This document shows positions 49,281-60,280 of a stretch of 64,000 nt of DNA, piece after piece; positions within the stretch are counted from its first letter, which is position 1; the number at the start of each line of letters is the position of its first letter. Source of the stretch: Charina bottae (Eukaryota; Chordata; Lepidosauria; Squamata; Charinaidae); NCBI GenBank assembly GCA_023362775.1, contig JALMGJ010000001.1, positions 92,246,001 through 92,310,000 on the forward strand, given 5' to 3'. The notes under the pieces were generated by a model. The model had not been told where the DNA came from and searched no databases. It saw nothing but the letters and a program-made list of their open reading frames with translations. Both the position numbers and the translations under genes were made by a program.

Positions 49281-51230
49281 TTTGGGGGATAAAAAGAGAA
49301 AGTAAACTGTAGGGAGGAGCCACAGGAAATGTGCTGCTCATTAAATGTTCAGCTGTGGCAAAAAGCATCAATTTTCTGCAACTAAAGGAGGGTTGCTTTG
49401 CTGCAAAGATGTCCATCAATATGGAGAAAAAAGTTCCTTCCAACCCTATGGTTTCTACGAAGGAGTGGAACATGCAAGTGACCAGGAATTACTGTTCTGT
49501 CCGTGGGGATCTATTCCTAACCATGATTACAGCAAAATTGTGAAATATGTATTGTGATGTCACAACACTCTGACCTTTCATATTAGTGTTGCAACTTCAC
49601 ATACAAGTACAGAGTTTGCATCACAATGTTATGATCCATGTTTCACCGCTTGCCGCCGTACCCCTATGGTCCTGATTTCAAATTGGCTTTAGTTGCTTGC
49701 TGCGATATTTGCACACAGCAAATCTGCCTGGCTGCCTAGCATGATGTCATTCTGTTTATTATATGACCAGAAGCTTGGAGCTTCCCTCAGGGAGAGGCAA
49801 TGACCCAAGAGATTGAGAGAAGTGAATTTTTAAGATCCTCAGGAAACATTTTCCATCCATTCAAAAGTTATTTTCTTGGCCTGAAAGATCAAAGCAATTG
49901 GGTATGGATAAACTTGCCAGTTTTCCAACATGCAGTAACAATTCCAAATACAGAGATATGACTTGAGCTAGTGCCAAAATGTAATGGTGGAAGTCAATAA
50001 TCAGACCCAGAAGTTGCTTGTTTGTGATATGGGTGGCTATATAAATTTGAAAAATAAATAATAAAATAATAGTGCCCATATACAAGTTCCCAATTCAATT
50101 CCTGGCTGCTGCCACCTAGAAAAAGATTCTGTTCTGCTTGAGATTTTAGAGCAATCAGAACATCTATTTGCTAGAAGGCTCTCTTCCACTCTATTTTTCC
50201 AGGATACCAGCCAAATTTACCCTTACGTTTTTTTCTGGACTGCTGAGCTGTAGTTAACCATCATTTTTATTTACTAAGAAAGCCCATAAAGTTTTTGCTG
50301 AGTTAGAGGAACTCATGTAGATAGAGAACATATAGAAGAGGGTGCTTTTCTTTGCAACGTGCCAGTTTCCTGTTCAATTGTCTGGTTTTAACTGACCATC
50401 TTAAAAAGAAAAAGAAAAAAAAGTGGCCAGACATGTTTGAGATAGATTCCAAATGCTGTCAGCCTCAACCATCATGCCCAGTGGTCAGGGATTGTGGAAA
50501 CCCTACCTTAAAAATATCAGGAGCGGTTGTAGTTGTCTATCTCTGAAGAGCAAATTTGGACCAGTGGCAGGCTTCCATCTATAGCTCTTCTGTAGACTAA
50601 TCAATAAAACTCATTTAAACAAGCAGGTTAGAAAGGAGCCAAACAATAAAAGACACTCCTGCTAAATTATAGCTCCCCATGTCCCTAGCCAGCAGGTCAA
50701 TGGTGATGGATGTTGGTAACATCCAAAGGACCACATATTTGTTATCTTAGACCAAGAAGTTCTCAGGATCAACCTTTTACAATTGTAAGGTTGAACCGTA
50801 TACTATGGAGTTTCAGTTAATAGTGAAATAGGATTCAAATATGTTGCTGTTATGGAGCTTTGGAACTGCTGAAGAAAGCTGCAGTTGTCATCACATTGGC
50901 TGTAGAAGACTTGCATGTGAGTGACTATTTGCCAAGGCTGCACCTGAAAAACTGACAACAGCTAGGAAAGTCACCCAAGTCACCTCTTTAGTGCTGGACC
51001 ACAGAGTGTATCAACCCTTTTAGGTAAGCCAGGTCAAGAACAGACATCCCAAGGATTCCAGGTATGCTACTTTATTTTTGTAGGGTATAATAACAGTATT
51101 TTGAAAACCTGTGCAAAACTTCACTACTCCTTTTTAGGGACAACAAGCCAGGGCTGTTCTTTCTCACACTTTCTACTTTCCCCAGGCTGAGTAATTGTTA
51201 CTCCTCTCAAGGCCAGAGCTAAATTCTTTT
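49281..51230. other. 3' UTR or intergenic sequence, nothing recognised
   Basis: No exon, RNA or classifiable repeat seen. May include more EFR3B 3' UTR. Confidence 0.35.
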
Positions 51231-51234
51231 ACAT

Positions 51235-52150
51235 TTTAGTTAAATACTTTTATTTGCAACCATACAGTAGGTTTTAGCAAAATTCATACAAAATCCCTAA
51301 TCCGTATCAGTTCCATTCATCCCACCTAAAATTAACAGCACTGTTTATCAACATCTGCATTTGCATCTTCCTTGAGACCATTGCAAACAATGCAACTTGT
51401 TTTGTTACATGTTCGTCTACATCAGTCAACAGGAAATACGTTTTTTCTTCTATACTGGACTGATTCAGTTGGGTTAACAAAGGCATAATAAATCTAGCTC
51501 TGGGTTCCTGATCTAATTTGCAGTGTAATAAGTAATGGATCAGATCTTCCACCTGTGAATTATCACAAATGCATAAACACTGTAATTGGTAATCCTTTAT
51601 ATCTTCCATCCAAATAGGCTGTTCGCATTCTCTGAAAATGAAGTTCTGTGAAAGCTTGTCTCGGAGTGAGATGTAAGACTGTAAATAAGATGACATTCCT
51701 TTTCCATCTTTAAGCGATCGGTACTACTTGGCCAACAAGCTTGTATACATGCTCTTTATCTTGTCTAAAACCTTTTAGAAATAAATAGTCCTTGATAATG
51801 TGTGGTAATTTATGTCATTCAACAGTTCCTGATCTAGTGAAAATCACGAAAATAGTTTTAGACACAAATTCACCCATTCGCTACTATTAAAGCTTTTGTG
51901 GAGGCATTGTTATGCCAAACAAGTGTCAGGCATGAGAACTAGTCTCCTATAATGTAAAATTATTGCTTTCTTTACCCTTATATAAATTGATAGAAGGCCC
52001 ACTTCTAATTGCAACATCACTGCTGGTGTACATGGGGGTAAAGCTAGAATTGATCTCATGAATTTGTTCTGGACCACCTCAAATTCTTATAGTTTACAGA
52101 AACCCCAGATTGGGGACCCATATGTCAACTGTGAGATTGTTTCCCCCTGG
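51235..52150 (-). mobile_element. non-LTR retrotransposon ORF2 C-terminal fragment
   Basis: The minus strand has an open frame of 129 codons (51307-51696) with CICDNSQVEDLIHYLLHC, a cysteine/histidine cluster like the C-terminal zinc knuckle of LINE ORF2. Upstream text to ~52150 is broken by stops. I cannot assign the clade. Confidence 0.55.
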
Positions 52151-52324
52151 AAGATCTTGAGAGCACGCTGTACTAACCAGCCTCCTCTTTTTAAAAAAAA
52201 AAATTGTATGGCGTTTTTTCTTGCTGGGAAATCCCTTGTGAGGTCCAGCAGCCGGATGTGTAGACTGTTTAGCCGTGACAAGTCACGTTGCCCGGGGTGC
52301 ACCACAAGGAGGCTGGTCTACATT

Positions 52325-52521
52325 GCACCCACTGTTACCATCCCACTGAAGCAGTACCTATTTACTCACATTTGCATGCTTTTGAATTGCTAAGTTGGCA
52401 AGAGCTGGGGCGAGTGCAGGAGCTCACTCTGTCGCAGGGCTCTCAGGTCTCGAACCGCCGAACTTGCAACCCTCCGGCTGACAAGCCTGGTGACTTAGCC
52501 GCTGAGCCACCACGCCCCCCT
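52325..52521 (-). mobile_element. partial Sauria-type SINE
   Basis: Head (gctgagccaccacgcccccc) and body (ctcacatttgcatgcttttgaattgctaa) are present; the tail part is replaced by unrelated sequence. Confidence 0.75.
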
Positions 52522-52782
52522 GCCTCCTTTTCAACAGCAAAAGAAAATTCCTTTACATAATGGGACCATGTAATATGGTACAATGGTAGCTGACTTGTGA
52601 ATATCAATGGAAAAGCAGAATATAGATCAAAATATCCCTTCAGCCACATGCTGCAGAGAATGTTTATGGCTGCCGTTTCAGTTTTGTTTCTAGTTTATCA
52701 CATTCAGTTTGGGTTTTTCTCTTTTGGTAGAAATTTAGAGAAAACATCTTTTTTTTCCCCCTTTCTTTGTTCCATATTGTTA

Positions 52783-52970
52783 CAGGTAGTCCTCACTTAA
52801 CAACCACAATTGGGACTGGAATTTCAGTTGCTAAGCGAAGCGGTCATTAAATGAATCCAACCTGATTTTATGACCTTTTTGTGTTGGTCATTAAGTGAAT
52901 CACTGCAGGGGTTAAGTGAACCATGTGGTTGTTAAGTGAATCACGTGGTTCCCCATTGTTTTCTGATCTG
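52783..52970. mobile_element. Tigger/pogo-like MITE, one end
   Basis: Starts caggtagtcctcacttaaca after TA. It shares the interior caattgggac..gcta with 34479-34708, but the right end is lost. Confidence 0.6.
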
Positions 52971-53044
52971 GACTGTTCTGGTCTTTTTTTTCCTTCTTAG
53001 CTTTTTCGTTCTCTCTCTTGAATGGTGTGTAAATATGGTTTATT

Positions 53045-53320
53045 TATATGTGTCTATTGCTGGCTGATTTGTCTGGATGCCAAGCTTCCAGGAATTCCCT
53101 AGCATTTTTGGATTTAGTTTGGTTTAGGGTGCTCACAGTTTCCCAGAAAACAATATCCTAATCAAGGAACTACACACCCCCACCAACACTGGCAGGGCAA
53201 GCTCCTGTATATAAACAGGCAGCAAACCCCACACTCACTCACACTGATGATATTACCTAGTTGGGTAATGAAACATCTGCAAGCAAACAGCCAAGCTCAG
53301 AGAGCACCAAGGACTCCATA
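53045..53320 (+). mobile_element. Penelope-type 3' end fragment (family 2)
   Basis: Shares gccaagcttccaggaattcc, tatataaacaggcagcaaac and aagctcagagagcaccaagg with the fold-back element at 28065-28904. Contains an intact hammerhead-like core at 53244-53273. Confidence 0.6.
53244..53273 (+). ncRNA. hammerhead-ribozyme-like core
   Basis: CTGATGA (53244-53250), stem II attacc tagttg ggtaat with six perfect pairs (plus a T-G pair), GAAA (53270-53273). It matches the conserved catalytic core. The stems that would complete a ribozyme and the cleavage site were not resolved. Confidence 0.5.
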
Positions 53321-53344
53321 ATATATAGTTCACTATAGTTCACT

Positions 53345-54100
53345 TGTATATATTGCCAAGTGAATATTGTAGGTAAGCCATATTCAACACTCAATCTCTC
53401 AAAGTTTTTTAAAACCATTAGAAATCAAGTGATCTAAGGTGCTGATCCCTTGCTTAGCCCAAGCATTCCAGTAAAGCATCTTCCATGCTATTTTCAAATC
53501 TGGATTATTCCACAATTTCTCATGTGATTCAGAATTGAAATGTAACCTCTTACTAATAACCAAATATGCCTGGTTGCTTTCAAGATTGGAAAAAAAATTT
53601 CCTGTTTAGTATACCAGGACCCTAAAACCTGCCAAGATTTCAGAGGTGTTACACATTCGTTCTCCAAAAGGGCCCAAAGAAGGGAATAATCATAAAAAGA
53701 CTGGTTCAAAAAAACCCTCAAATGTTAAAATGAAGGCCCAATGATATAGTTGAAAATCTGGCATGTTAAAACCACCACCATTATATGGTAACTTCAGTTT
53801 GGCCAAGGCTGTTCAAAGGTCTTTATCCTGCAATAAAGATTTTCTCATTAACATATTTATCTGTGTCGTCTAATAGGAGTTAACATTGGAATCCCCCTTA
53901 GGATATACATTAATCTTGAAGTAATATTCATTTTGATAACACTGATCTTACTAAAAGTCTTAATGGGAAGTTTAACCATCGAGTAGTCTATACTGCTGAA
54001 TAAATAATTGAAATCTGCTATCCACTGGAATTGCATCTATACATTTAGACAGATTTAATTCCCTGCCATTTGTTGAGGAACGTCCCACAGCTTCAAGGCA
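53345..54100 (-). mobile_element. L1-type LINE ORF2 C-terminal relic
   Basis: The minus strand, through stops and frameshifts, reads MVKLPIKTFSKISVIKMNIT, KLPYNGGGFNMPDFQLYHWA and similar text, as in the C-terminal third of L1/Tx1 ORF2. Confidence 0.6.
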
Positions 54101-54130
54101 AAGTGTGACTCTGCAATAGAAACAGGTGGA

Positions 54131-54145
54131 ACATTCCCAAGTTAG
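54131..54145 (+). repeat. target-site duplication, left
   Basis: acattcccaagttag, identical to 56355-56369. Confidence 0.9.
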
Positions 54146-54356
54146 TCTATGAAGGTTCTCAGTCATCCAGGTGGAATTGTCTGTAGCTTGAAACATGTCA
54201 ACTGGATTTCTATTTTCTTAATGGAAACGTTTCGCTCCTTATCCAAGGGGCTTCTTCAGTCTGAGCAAAGTTGGTAAGGGAATCCTAAATATGTTCCTAG
54301 GTAGCTGTGTGACCTTACACCTGGGGCTAGGTCATGGTTATATTGAGATGTAATTT

Positions 54357-55136
54357 TTAAGTCCTTTTATCATCTAATGGAGGGTCGTTAAAAACACCAT
54401 GCTGCTGTTGAGCTTCTGAAATGGTCTTAATCTTCCTAGGCACAGAAGACAACACGGGGAGGAAGATGGGGGAGAGTTTGTGCCTGAGGCCCCCACCTCT
54501 ATTCAAGGAAGGATTTTCCAAGTTGGCATAAATGGATTCCTTGACCCCTCTCTCAAACCACCTATCTTCTCTGTCTAAAATGTGAACATTAATGTCCTCA
54601 AATGAGTGTCCTTTTTCTTTTAGATGAAGATAAACTGCTGACTCTGGTCCTGTGGTGTTATTTCTCCTGTGTTGTGCCATCCTCCTGTACATAGGTTGTT
54701 TGGTTTCTCCAATGTAGAGTTCAGAGCACTCCTCACTGCACTGGATTGCATAAACTACATTGCTTTTCTTATGTTTTGGAGTTTGATCTTTGGGGTGTAC
54801 AAGCCTCTGTCTCAGTGTGTTGGTGGGTTTGAAATATACAGGTATGTGGTGTTTGCCAAATATCCGTTTTATCTTTTCAGACACGCCAGCCATGTAGGGA
54901 ATGACCAGGTTCTTTCGTTTACTCTGAGTCTCAGCCCTATCTGTCGCTGTTTTAGGTCTGGTAGATTTAGATTTGGTGAAGGCCCAATTTGGATATCCAC
55001 AGGCCTTCAGGGCTGTTCTCAGGTGCTGATTTTCATTCTTTTTGGAATCCATGGAGGTGGGGATGGTTTCTGCTCTGTGTGACAATGTCCTGATGACTCC
55101 TAGTTTGTGCTGCAGTGGATGGTGGGAGTCAAACAT
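54357..55136 (-). pseudogene. Penelope ORF C-terminal part, left copy (GIY-YIG nuclease domain)
   Basis: Open for 259 codons. It begins inside the region after the RT domain and runs to the natural stop. The nuclease block has VVY, then C-x3-C, and YIGET, with a downstream His/Arg stretch (AQHRRNN), the GIY-YIG arrangement of Penelope-like elements. The RT domain is missing, so it cannot be autonomous. The nuclease text is identical to the right copy. Confidence 0.8.
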
Positions 55137-55172
55137 CAGATATTGATCTGTGTGTGTGGGTTTCCTGTAGAT

Positions 55173-56178
55173 GTGTCACCCATTGTGGCCAATTTATACA
55201 TGGAAGAAGTGGAGAAGAAAGCACTCAACACATTCCAGGGAACGGTGCCCACCCACTGGTTTAGGTATGTGGATGACACCTGGGTCAAAATCAAGGCCCA
55301 GGAAGTACAGGCCTTCACGGACCATATAAACACTATAGATGCCAACATTAGCTTCACCAGAGAAGACACCAAGGACAACAGACTGGCATTCCTAGACTGT
55401 GAAGTCCTCATTGGGACCGGTGGCAAGCTAGAAATAGGGATCTACAGGAAACCCACACACACAGATCAATATCTGATGTTTGACTCCCACCAAAAAGAAT
55501 GAAAATCAGCACCTGAGAACAGCCCTGAAGGCCTGTGGATATCCAAATTGGGCCTTCACCAAATCTAAATCTACCAGACCTAAAACAGCGACAGATAGGG
55601 CTGAGACTCAGAGTAAACGAAAGAACCTGGTCATTCCCTACATGGCTGGCGTGTCTGAAAAGATAAAACGGATATTTGGCAAACACCACATACCTGTATA
55701 TTTCAAACCCACCAACACACTGAGACAGAGGCTTGTACACCCCAAAGATCAAACTCCAAAACATAAGAAAAGCAATGTAGTTTATGCAATCCAGTGCAGT
55801 GAGGAGTGCTCTGAACTCTACATTGGAGAAACCAAACAACCTATGTACAGGAGGATGGCACAACACAGGAGAAATAACACCACAGGACCAGAGTCAGCAG
55901 TTTATCTTCATCTAAAAGAAAAAGGACACTCATTTGAGGACATTAATGTTCACATTTTAGACAGAGAAGATAGGTGGTTTGAGAGAGGGGTCAAGGAATC
56001 CATTTATGCCAACTTGGAAAATCCTTCCTTGAATAGAGGTGGGGGCCTCAGGCACAAACTCTCCCCCATCTTCCTCCCCGTGTTGTCTTCTGTGCCTAGG
56101 AAGATTAAGACCATTTCAGAAGCTCAACAGCAGCATGGTGTTTTTAACGACCCTCCATTAGATGATAAAAGGACTTAA
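55173..56178 (+). pseudogene. Penelope ORF, right copy (RT palm motif plus GIY-YIG), frameshifted
   Basis: Frame 1 carries the RT end: SPIVANLYMEEVEKKAL, palm motif YVDD at 55266-55277, and GIYRKPTHTDQY, stopping at 55502. A 77-bp deletion relative to the left copy (after ~55490) shifts frame; the rest, with the GIY-YIG block (YIG at 55819-55827), reads in another frame to 56178. The N-terminal RT motifs are absent. Non-functional. Confidence 0.85.
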
Positions 56179-56275
56179 AAATTACATCTCAATATAACCA
56201 TGACCTAGCCCCAGGTGTAAGGTCACACAGCTACCTAGGAACATATTTAGGATTCCCTTACCAACTTTGCTCAGA

Positions 56276-56305
56276 CTGAAGAAGCCCCTTGGATAAGGAG
56301 CGAAA
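56276..56305 (+). ncRNA. hammerhead-ribozyme-like core in Penelope 3' region
   Basis: CTGAAGA (56276-56282), stem gcccctt/aaggagc with one mismatch, GAAA (56302-56305). The mirror copy lies on the minus strand at 54230-54259. Penelope-like elements are known to carry hammerhead motifs. Confidence 0.45.
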
Positions 56306-56354
56306 CGTTTCCATTAAGAAAATAGAAATCCAGTTGACATGTTTCAAGCTACAG

Positions 56355-56369
56355 ACATTCCCAAGTTAG
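56355..56369 (+). repeat. target-site duplication, right
   Basis: acattcccaagttag, partner of 54131-54145. Confidence 0.9.
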
Positions 56370-57279
56370 ATAGCATTTCATTCAGTTTTTATGGGTAGAT
56401 CTAAAAAAGCTTGAAACACTATACATGCTGTAAATGCGGTATTTAAGATACACAACATGCATTTTACGTGGGGGGCAGATTGCACTAGGTACTAGCTGAG
56501 GCTGTTTTACTGTTGATCTTCCCAAAGGTCATTTTATAGATGAGGGACAGTGAGTTGATTTATTTTTGAATAAAGGTATCTGGATGCCCTTTTCAAATAA
56601 ATGTTAATGTTGTCACCAGTTCAGACTGAACTATCTTTAAGAGAGTAAAGCTCAACGATATTTAAAGCATGAGATTGAAGGCAAAAGAAACCAAAATGTG
56701 ATCCTTCAATCATGCTACTTAGTTTACCCACAGGGAAGATTTAATGTTACTGTCCCAGTTCTTGCATTTTGTTTTCCTGGCATGCTCCTTTCTGTTCCTT
56801 ACATTCACTTTCACCAAATCTCCTGTGTGAATTTCACATCAGCCTCGATACCTACCAGCTTAAAAAAGTACAACTTGCATCTGAATATTGTGCCATAATA
56901 AATATTTGGAATTACAGTTACTCAAAATTCTTTGTTGTTTTTAATACAATTCAGTGGTCCTCCTAGACAATGGAGTTCTGATTTCTTCTTAATGGAGCAA
57001 AGGAACTTTCGAAACTGAGTTAGGAATCAGGAATGTCTTCTGTGTGAATTTCACTTCAGCTTGGAGTTCATTTCCTAACTTTCAGTAAGCTTCTGCTTCT
57101 CACTCCCCATTCTGTCCTGGAGGATCACAGGAAAAGTCCACCATCCTATTTATAACAAGCCTTCCCTAGAAAATGCCTAGAAGCAGGGTTACTCTGCTTG
57201 TGCACATGAACATTTCACTTGGCAAATAACTGGACAATTCCATCCTCCCATATGAATCTGCCAAATTTCGCATCAAAGA
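56370..57279. other. intergenic sequence, nothing recognised
   Basis: Continues the pre-insertion locus; no exon or repeat identified. Confidence 0.4.
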
Positions 57280-57545
57280 TGAGGGCCAACTTGGTGGCTA
57301 CATCTCACTAACATTAGCTAATCTCAAAAAAGTTAAAGTGGTGTCAGACCTGGTTAATACTTGGGTGAGAGATTGCAGGAAGTCCCGGGTTTAGGCTAGA
57401 CTGGGAAATCAAAAAATGTCCTGGAAGAAGAAAGCAGTGACAAACCACTTCCATATTACTGCCACAAAGCTACAAAGATGTGTTTCGGTAATCACCAGGA
57501 TCAGACTTGATTCAAGGAAGTCCTTCTGTCTTCTTCAAAGTCAGT
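57280..57545 (+). repeat. 5S-rRNA-derived SINE (SINE3-like)
   Basis: 57280-57397 resembles 5S rRNA (cctggttaatacttgggtga, gagattgcaggaagtcccgggt). It is followed by a SINE-like body (gtgacaaaccacttccatat ... ggatcagacttgattcaagg). Too diverged for a 5S gene. Confidence 0.6.
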
Positions 57546-57616
57546 AGCTGTTCCCATCTCTTGTAGCACTGTCATTCATTTAAGACAGGCTTAGGCAATC
57601 TTTCTGGGCCTTTTGA

Positions 57617-57939
57617 TAGGCTGACCATACCTCCCGTTTTTCAGGAACAGGCAAAGATGGAGCAGCCGACCGGAGGGAACCTGGAGGAGGAATCGCCCCC
57701 GCCCACCAGCGCGCGGCAAAGGAGGTGGGAGAGGCGGGCCCAGCACCGTGACAGGTGGAGGCGATTCCCCTTCTGGGTTCCCTCCAATCAGATGCTCCGC
57801 CCCCACCCATCACGCTGCCCGGCCCGCCCCTGCCACATGCCGATAGGCGGAGGTGACCCCCCCGCCCCCCCCACCAGCCGCTCCGCCCCCGCCCGTTCCT
57901 CTTGTCCCGTTTTCGTCTCAAGGAAATATGGTCAGTCTA
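57617..57939. mobile_element. CpG-rich MITE with short inverted ends
   Basis: Ends taggctgaccata and tatggtcagtcta are inverted. The flanks ccttttga (57609-57616) and tcttttga (57940-57947) suggest an 8-bp duplication without the central TA seen elsewhere. The interior is GC-rich and yields spurious Pro/Arg/Gly frames. Confidence 0.6.
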
Positions 57940-58184
57940 TCTTTTGAGAGCATGTGACTGGTCCACTAATGGCTTCCATAGGAGGAGGATGCCAGGCACA
58001 AAGTACCCATTTACCAGAAGGTGCACTAATGAGGTTGCTACTCTTCCAAGCTTGCTCCTCTGCTATTATACTTTACCTTTGGATACTGTTTCCATTTGCC
58101 CAAAACTTCAAAAGCAATTTCAAAATGAATCATGCTTGTCTTCACCTCTGCTGCCTTCATATTGAGAACAAGGAATGCAATTGA

Positions 58185-58270
58185 AGCCCTGCTCCTTTTT
58201 TTATATGTGTAACATGTAAAAAGGGGGTGTGGCTTTGATTGTGTGGTTGTGGCCACCATCTTGACTTTTT
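58185..58270. repeat. unclassified dispersed repeat (AAGATGGC type)
   Basis: gaagccctgctccttttt ... ggttgtggccaccatcttgac, the inverted counterpart of 48984-49075. Confidence 0.4.
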
Positions 58271-58507
58271 TTTAACACCCAAACACACATATACCCCTAT
58301 TGCAGAAGCCCCTGCAATAAATTATGCTTCCTGGGCAATGCAGGTGAGCCTGCAGGTGCTGGTTGAAATGCTTATCAATCAATTCACCCCTGTCTGTTTT
58401 GAATAGTGAAAGGGGAACTACAAAGCCATCCAGCTAGGATTTCCCTAACAGGATTTAAGGCTCAAAAACTGGGTGGAGGAATGAGGCAAGAGAAATACCA
58501 ACCACAT

Positions 58508-58511
58508 AAAA

Positions 58512-58591
<80 letters not shown>

Positions 58592-58593
58592 AA

Positions 58594-58640
<47 letters not shown>

Positions 58641-58765
58641 GAAGGAAGGAAGGAAGGAAGGAAGGAAGGAAGGAAGGAAGGAAGGAAGGAAGGAAGGAAG
58701 GAAAAGAGAGAAGGAAGGAAGGAAGGAAGGAAGGAAGGAAGGAAGGAAGGAAGGAAGGAAGGAAG

Positions 58766-58828
<63 letters not shown>

Positions 58829-58852
58829 AGAAAGAAAAAGAAAGAAAGAGCT
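58508..58852. repeat. (AAAG)n-(AAGG)n-(AAAG)n purine microsatellite
   Basis: About 345 bp without a pyrimidine: AAAG blocks at both outer parts and AAGG blocks in the middle. The Lys/Glu and Phe/Leu/Ser frames are artefacts. Confidence 0.95.
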
Positions 58853-59159
58853 CTGTCCTGCATTTGGTTTCAATTGCAGCTGAACTGTGGATAAACCAGC
58901 GCAGCAGGCCATCAATGCTGAAGTGAGCATCCAGAGGCCAGAGATGCTTTCAGACTGGTAAGAATTTTCAGGGAGAAGGACACTTTCTCTTTCTGGGCCA
59001 GGAAGAAGGTACAGCTACAGCTATTCATCAATTGTCTGTTCTAAGAATGCCTTTGAAGTTTTGATCAGGTCCAGCGATGTTCTTGGAAAGACAGATGATG
59101 CTAGAGGTTGCTGTGTGCCTTGCAACATGGCAGTGTTGCACTGAACTGATAAAAAAAAA

Positions 59160-59530
59160 ATGACAGAATATTAGAAAAACTAGTTAAGCTTGGCAGGACC
59201 AAGAGGTATTTTTGGCCCTGTTAATAAATTATGCTTTTTGTAATGATGCAAAAAATCTTCAAGATTAATGTTGAGAAGGAGCCAGAACTTTTCTTATTGG
59301 GACTTATGGATAGCCAATTAGAAAAAAACTAATGGAAGATTGATTTTATATATGGTAACCGCAGCAGGACTATTATATGGACAACAATGGAGGAATACTG
59401 AAATTCCGACAATGGAGGAACGGGTTGTAAAGATGTCAGAATTGTCAGAAATGACGAAACTGACCTGTTTAGTCAGGGATAAAACAGTAAGTATATTTTT
59501 AAAAGACTCGAAACCTTTTATGGACTTTTT
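59160..59530 (+). mobile_element. L1-type LINE 3' end, part 1
   Basis: Resembles the end of L1 ORF2 and its 3' UTR (ttagtcagggataaaacag, gaaaccttttatggac). Interrupted by the L2 copy at 59531-60280; continues at 60281. Confidence 0.45.
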
Positions 59531-60280
59531 AAATTATTTATTTATTTATTAATCAAACTTCTAGCACCGCCCATCTCCCTCCACCGGAGGGACTCCGGGC
59601 GGTTTACAATAAGATAATAAAAACAAGAAACATAAAATATACATACAATATAAAAATACTAAATTGTAAAACAAGATTAAAATCCAAGAGGCAAGAATAG
59701 TAAAAAGATCTAACTCAATCCAATGTAGGAGAGGGGCTGTCTAAGGTATTAGCCATCCCCAAGAGTGACTATTTCTTCCTTGGCCCCAAGCAAGGCGGCA
59801 GAACCAAGTTTTCAGGTTCCTCCGGAAGGTCAGGAGCGAAGGGGCTAACCTCACCTCCAGGGGCAGGATGTTCCAGAGGGCGGGAGCTACTGCAGAGAAG
59901 GCACGCCTCCTGGACCCCTCCAGATGGAACTCTCTTGTAGATGGGGTCCGTAGCATGCCCTCTCTGCATGATCGGGTGGGATGGGTAGATGTATTGGGGA
60001 CGAGGCGGCCCCTCAGGTAACCTGGCCCCATGCCATGTAGGGCTTTAAAGGTGATAACCAACACCTTGAATTGGACCCGGAAGCAAACTGGTACCCAATG
60101 CAGCTCACGTAACAAAGGTGTTATGTGTGCTGATCTAGGGGCACCAACGATGGCCTGTGCAGCTGCATTCTGGACCAGCTGAAGCTTCTGGATACTCTTC
60201 AAAGGTAGCCCTATGTAGAGTGCATTGCAGTAGTCTATATGGGAGATAACAAGGGCATGAGTGACTGTTCAAAGGGCCTT
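59531..60280 (-). mobile_element. L2-clade LINE 3' fragment inserted in an L1 relic
   Basis: The minus strand is open for 153 codons (59741-60202): KLQLVQNAAAQAIVGAPRSA, HITPLLRELHWVPVCFRVQF, RRAFSAVAPALWNILPLEVR. The L2 tail lies at 59560-59610. This is the best-preserved L2 copy in the window. Confidence 0.85.

Larger units (their letters stand above)
54146..56354. mobile_element. Penelope-like retroelement, head-to-head inverted dimer
   Basis: Left copy 54146-55172 (minus) and right copy 55173-56354 (plus) share 5'-truncated heads at the centre and have their 3' ends outward. Bases 54181-55045 and 55490-56354 are reverse complements without an indel and, as far as I compared, without a mismatch (865 bp). 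A further 52 bp match nearer the centre (55121-55172 with 55440-55491). The right copy lacks 77 bp present in the left. A perfect 15-bp duplication flanks the whole. The encoded RT and GIY-YIG text identify Penelope-like elements. Confidence 0.88.

Noticed and set aside
54669..55082. 137-codon + strand frame (and its mirror 55408-55866)
   Set aside because: Antisense shadow of the Penelope nuclease ORF.
57280..57400. Functional 5S rRNA gene
   Set aside because: Too many differences from 5S, lacks a T-run terminator at the right place, and continues into a SINE-like body.
58406..58930. Long Lys/Glu-rich (+) and Phe/Leu/Ser-rich (-) open frames
   Set aside because: Produced entirely by the AAAG/AAGG microsatellite, which has no stop codons in several frames.
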